From Eriocheir sinensis (taxonomy: Eukaryota > Arthropoda > Malacostraca > Decapoda > Varunidae): 64,000 nt of DNA. The notes under the pieces are model-generated. The model made no database searches, had not been told where the DNA came from, and saw only the letters and a list, made by a program, of their open reading frames with translations. Position 1 is the first letter of the stretch. Each line of letters starts with the position of its first letter. The stretch spans positions 1-64,000 of the forward strand of contig NW_026111672.1 of assembly GCF_024679095.1 (NCBI RefSeq). Direction: 5' to 3'. The position numbers and the translations under genes are program-made. Shown here one piece after another: positions 61,230 to 64,000 of the stretch.

Positions 61230-62390
61230 AGAGGATAAGGAAGAGGAGGAGAAAGAGGGAGAGGGAGAGGGAAGGAAGAGGAGAAAGGAAACAATGGAAG
61301 AGAGGGAGGGAACATAAGAACATAAGAACGCAGGAGTACAAGAGGCCGGTAGGCCTGTACGAGGCAGCTCCTTTGACCCTAAGCTCCCGTGTATCTAACC
61401 CCACCTAATATCGCTGTCCATGAATTTATCTGGTCTATTTTTTAATGTGACAATTGTATTGGCACTCACCACATGACTGCTAAGCCTATTCCACTCATCC
61501 ACCACCCTGTTAGTAAACCAATTTTTGCCTATGTCCCTGTTGAATCTGAATTTATCCAGTTTAAACCCATTACTTCGTGTCCTACCCGGTTCTCTTACCA
61601 ACAAAACCTTATGAATGTCTCCCTTATTAAAGCCCTTCATCCATTTATAAACCTCGATCATGTCTCCACGCACCCTTCGCCTTTCTAGAGAATGCAAGTT
61701 TAACTGAGTCTTTCCTCGTATGGCAAGTTTCTCAACCCCTGAATCATCTTAGTCATCCTCCTCTGCACCGATTCTAACATTTTGATATCCATTCTATAGT
61801 AAGGTGACCAGAACTGAACTGCATAGTCAAGATGAGGTCTAACTAATGCTAAATATAGTTTGAGGAAGACTTCGGGGCTTCTGTTGCTTACGCTCCTTAT
61901 GTTGCTTACGCAAGGCAAAGAGGAAGAGGGAGAGAGAGAGGGGGAGGGAAAGAAAAGGAAGCAGGGAGGAAGGGAGAGGGAGGCAAAGAAAGGGAAAGGA
62001 AGGAGGGGAAAGGAGAGTTAAGGGAAGGGAGGGAGTGAAGGAGATGTGAGGGAGGTTGGGAACATTAGGAAATGCCTTTGTACTGCAGTGGACCAATAAT
62101 AATGGCTGAGGAGGAGGAGGAGAAGGAAGAGGGAGGGGTGTACACCTTTCATAGGAAGCTCAGTCACAGCAAACAGGAGTCACTGAGGAGCTCTGTGCCT
62201 TGTCTTCAGAGGCCGTGGTGCTGAGTGAGTCTCCGAGGCTGTGTCTGGTGTGTGACGAGCAGGTGGAGCAACACGCAGCCTTACGGAAGGGTAAGTGCAC
62301 TACACACTAAGGTGTTTTTTCATTCACAGACAAAACATAATGAAGATTGTCTAAGTACTCTGATGTACCTGAGGCAGCTCTTGGTACCTC
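61230..62390 (+). repeat. Duplicated HDAC6-like exon block, interrupted by a LINE
   Basis: 61230-61312 and 61913-62390 correspond to 58860-59395. The exon copy at about 62205-62285 reads LCLVCDEQVEQHAALRK with the same TCTTCAG acceptor and GGTAAGTGC donor. It lies downstream of exon 60782-60963, so it is out of the normal order and probably not used. Confidence 0.9.
61313..61912 (-). mobile_element. CR1-like LINE fragment inside the duplication
   Basis: The minus strand reads [40 protein letters not shown], then MHSLERRRVRGDMIEVYKWM, NWFTNRVVDEWNRLSSHVVS and a stop near 61395. It is a distant relative of family A ([17 protein letters not shown]). The 3' end is TTCTTATGTTCTTATGTT, an 8-bp tandem repeat like the ATTCTATG tails of CR1. 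The element interrupts copy 2 of the duplicated block, so it was inserted after the duplication. Confidence 0.88.
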
Positions 62391-62394
62391 CCAG

Positions 62395-62870
62395 GACTTT
62401 CTCTGCCTCTGTGGTGGATAGTGGAGTGTTTCCCATGTGGTATTAGTGTGCTGGATATCCCTTCACTGGTAGCCTGGTAACATACACTCCCAGGTCTTTT
62501 TCTGCCTCTGTGGTGGATAGTGGAGTGTTTCCCATGTGGTATTAATGTGCTGGATATCCCTTCACTGGTAGCCTGGTAACATACACTCCCAGGTCTTTTT
62601 CTGCCTCTGTGGTGGATAGTGGAGTGTTTCCCATGTGGTATTGGTGTGCTGGATATCCCCTCCCAGGGTGCAGGACTTTACATTTTTCTTCATTGCATTG
62701 TAGCAGACATTTTCGTTCCACTCCTGTAGCTTGGTGAGGTCTGTCTTCTGGCTGGAAATCTGCAGCCAAGGGTTTAACAAGTGTGCTGCACCTTCATGGG
62801 ACCAAGTTTCCCTTGACTCTTTTTTGGAATTACTTTTACACAGACATTGTTGCAGTTTGAGAATGCTGCT
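62395..62870 (-). mobile_element. LINE fragment with in-frame 99-bp tandem repeat
   Basis: The minus strand reads KTDLTKLQEWNENVCYNAMK (frameshifted FNEEKCKVLH region), then CNEEKCKVLHPGRGYPAHQY, NTPLSTTEAEKDLGVYV. The segment GYPAHQYHMGNTPLSTTEAE to GVYVTRLPVK is repeated three times with a 99-bp period (anchors 62404, 62503, 62602). 99 is a multiple of three, so the frame is kept. The element end lies at the duplicated HDAC block. Confidence 0.8.
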
Positions 62871-62899
62871 CACTGGTCGCTTGCTTCATGTCCTACTCT

Positions 62900-63454
62900 C
62901 TGACCCTCACCGGACCTGCCTTTGACGTGAGAGCTCTTCATGTCCAAATACTATGCCTAGATAGATAGATAGAGAGACAGATAGATAGTGTGATAGGTAG
63001 GTACTCCCAGTTATCTCCTGATATTTGCTGTATTACCTTTCATGAATTGATAAGTTTATCTGTACTGTGTTCATTGACCTGGTAGTGAAGACGTTAGATG
63101 GAGTCTTTCAATGCTGCATCTTTTAAGGTTAATCAGATGATGACAACTATGAGCCAGGTGCCCAGAGTTTGTTTTTTCCCAAATAAATGAACAGCTATTT
63201 CGAGAGAGGTTGTTTCCCTCAAGAGACAGGAACCATTCAGGAAAAGGGAGAGAAGGAAGAGGGAGAGGAAAGAAATGCAATGCAGTTTGCTTACTGTGAA
63301 ACAAACAGAATAAATGAACATAACAACAGCATCACCAAGGTTGTATTGAAGGGAGGTAAATAGATAGAGTCCGTCCTTTCTCCCCCCAAAAATGCATAGA
63401 CACATTGCATGGACCAGGAACAATTTTGGCACAATATTTTACTTATCCATAATT
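62900..63454. other. Unassigned DNA
   Basis: A short (GATA)n-like stretch at 62960-62990. Otherwise no gene or repeat was recognised. A minus frame at 63133-63432 is not family-like. Confidence 0.4.
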
Positions 63455-63520
63455 GCCTAAGTGGCCAAAAGAGAGATCAGTTTCAGAAGGAGAGGTGTTT
63501 TGATTGTTCTAAATACCTAT
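63455..63520 (-). mobile_element. LINE family B tail fragment (copy B8)
   Basis: AAGTGGCCAAAAGAGAGATC and TCAGAAGGAGAGGTGTTTTG match the family B 3' UTR in minus orientation over about 65 bp. Confidence 0.55.
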
Positions 63521-63709
63521 TCAAACACATGCTAACCAACTTGAAATAGTGCTCCAGCCCTCACTTGGAAATAAAGGAAGGAAGGAAGGAAAAGGAGGCC
63601 TGGAAAGATGGTAGGAAGGAGGAGGAGAAAGAGGAATAATTAAATGGAGAAAAGGGAAGAGTCCAAGGGAATTTAAGGAAAGAAGGAATGATAAAAAGGA
63701 AACTAGGCT

Positions 63710-63712
<3 letters not shown>

Positions 63713-63755
<43 letters not shown>

Positions 63756-63782
63756 TATATAGATATAGATATATATAGAGAG

Positions 63783-63837
<55 letters not shown>
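63713..63837. repeat. (AG)n(AT)n(AG)n compound
   Basis: AG units, AT/AGAT units and AG units again. The last 160 bp of the window show no gene. Confidence 0.95.
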
Positions 63838-64000
63838 AGCTAAACCCTTGATTCAGCTATTCCACCACCCCGTGTCTTTCCTCCCAGCTACAAATCAGAA
63901 AATTGACCCTCGAGTGCTAAGTCCTCTGAGTATTTTTCTCCCCACACTGGTGCTGAAGTATTGCATTTTCATTCAGTCACAATTACCTGACACTTTTTTC

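Overview
This window is eukaryotic nuclear DNA, most likely from an arthropod and probably a decapod crustacean. The inference rests on the extreme simple-sequence content (CA/GT, CT/GA, TA and ACT/AGT tracts up to about 1.1 kb), several lineages of non-LTR retrotransposons (LINEs), tRNA-headed SINEs, a hAT and a Harbinger DNA transposon, and spliced host exons. No marker gene fixes the species. No bacterial-type operons, RNA polymerase II promoters or CRISPR arrays are visible.

Layout. 1-3.3 kb: LINE family J (minus strand) between (CT)n tracts, then (ACT)n tracts. 4-5.1 kb: two inverted 3' ends of LINE family B flanking one (ACT)n tract. 5.3-8.7 kb: LINE family C (minus), endonuclease plus reverse transcriptase, badly frameshifted. 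8.7-11.5 kb: (AGT)n, (GT)n and a CR1-like family A fragment. 11.7-17.3 kb: the best-preserved family A element, with an esterase-type ORF1 and an endonuclease/RT ORF2, possibly preceded by a 77-bp repeat 5' UTR. 17.3-18.5 kb: family B. 18.5-19.6 kb: a giant compound CA/TA microsatellite. 19.6-22.4 kb: a hAT (ZMYM1-like) transposase. 23.7-25.6 kb: LINE remnant, inverted SINE pair and a SINE palindrome. 25.6-32.8 kb: B, J, A, A copies in series. 33-34 kb: LINE D remnant. 34.6-36.4 kb: a 23-bp minisatellite. 37-43.2 kb: SINE and LINE tails, a broken ORF split by a 613-bp TIR element with 8-bp target duplication, and tandem repeats. 43.2-44.4 kb: family B split by an 804-bp TIR element. 44.5-50 kb: Harbinger transposon with a DDE transposase (+) and a MADF-domain partner (-) whose last exons lie in each other's introns. 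50-55 kb: LINE and SINE fragments. 55.4-61 kb: spliced exons of a class IIb histone deacetylase (HDAC6-like). Its GEM...LE exon is expanded into six in-frame 78-bp repeats, and another exon is duplicated at 62.2 kb.

The two main biological stories are (i) a LINE group whose ends sit in (CT)n/(GA)n tracts, suggesting microsatellite-targeted retrotransposition, and (ii) the HDAC6-like gene with an internal exon array. Most reading-frame breaks in the HDAC exons and LINEs are single-base losses, several in C or G runs, which raises the possibility of residual assembly errors. The remaining sequence looks like ordinary unannotatable intergenic DNA.
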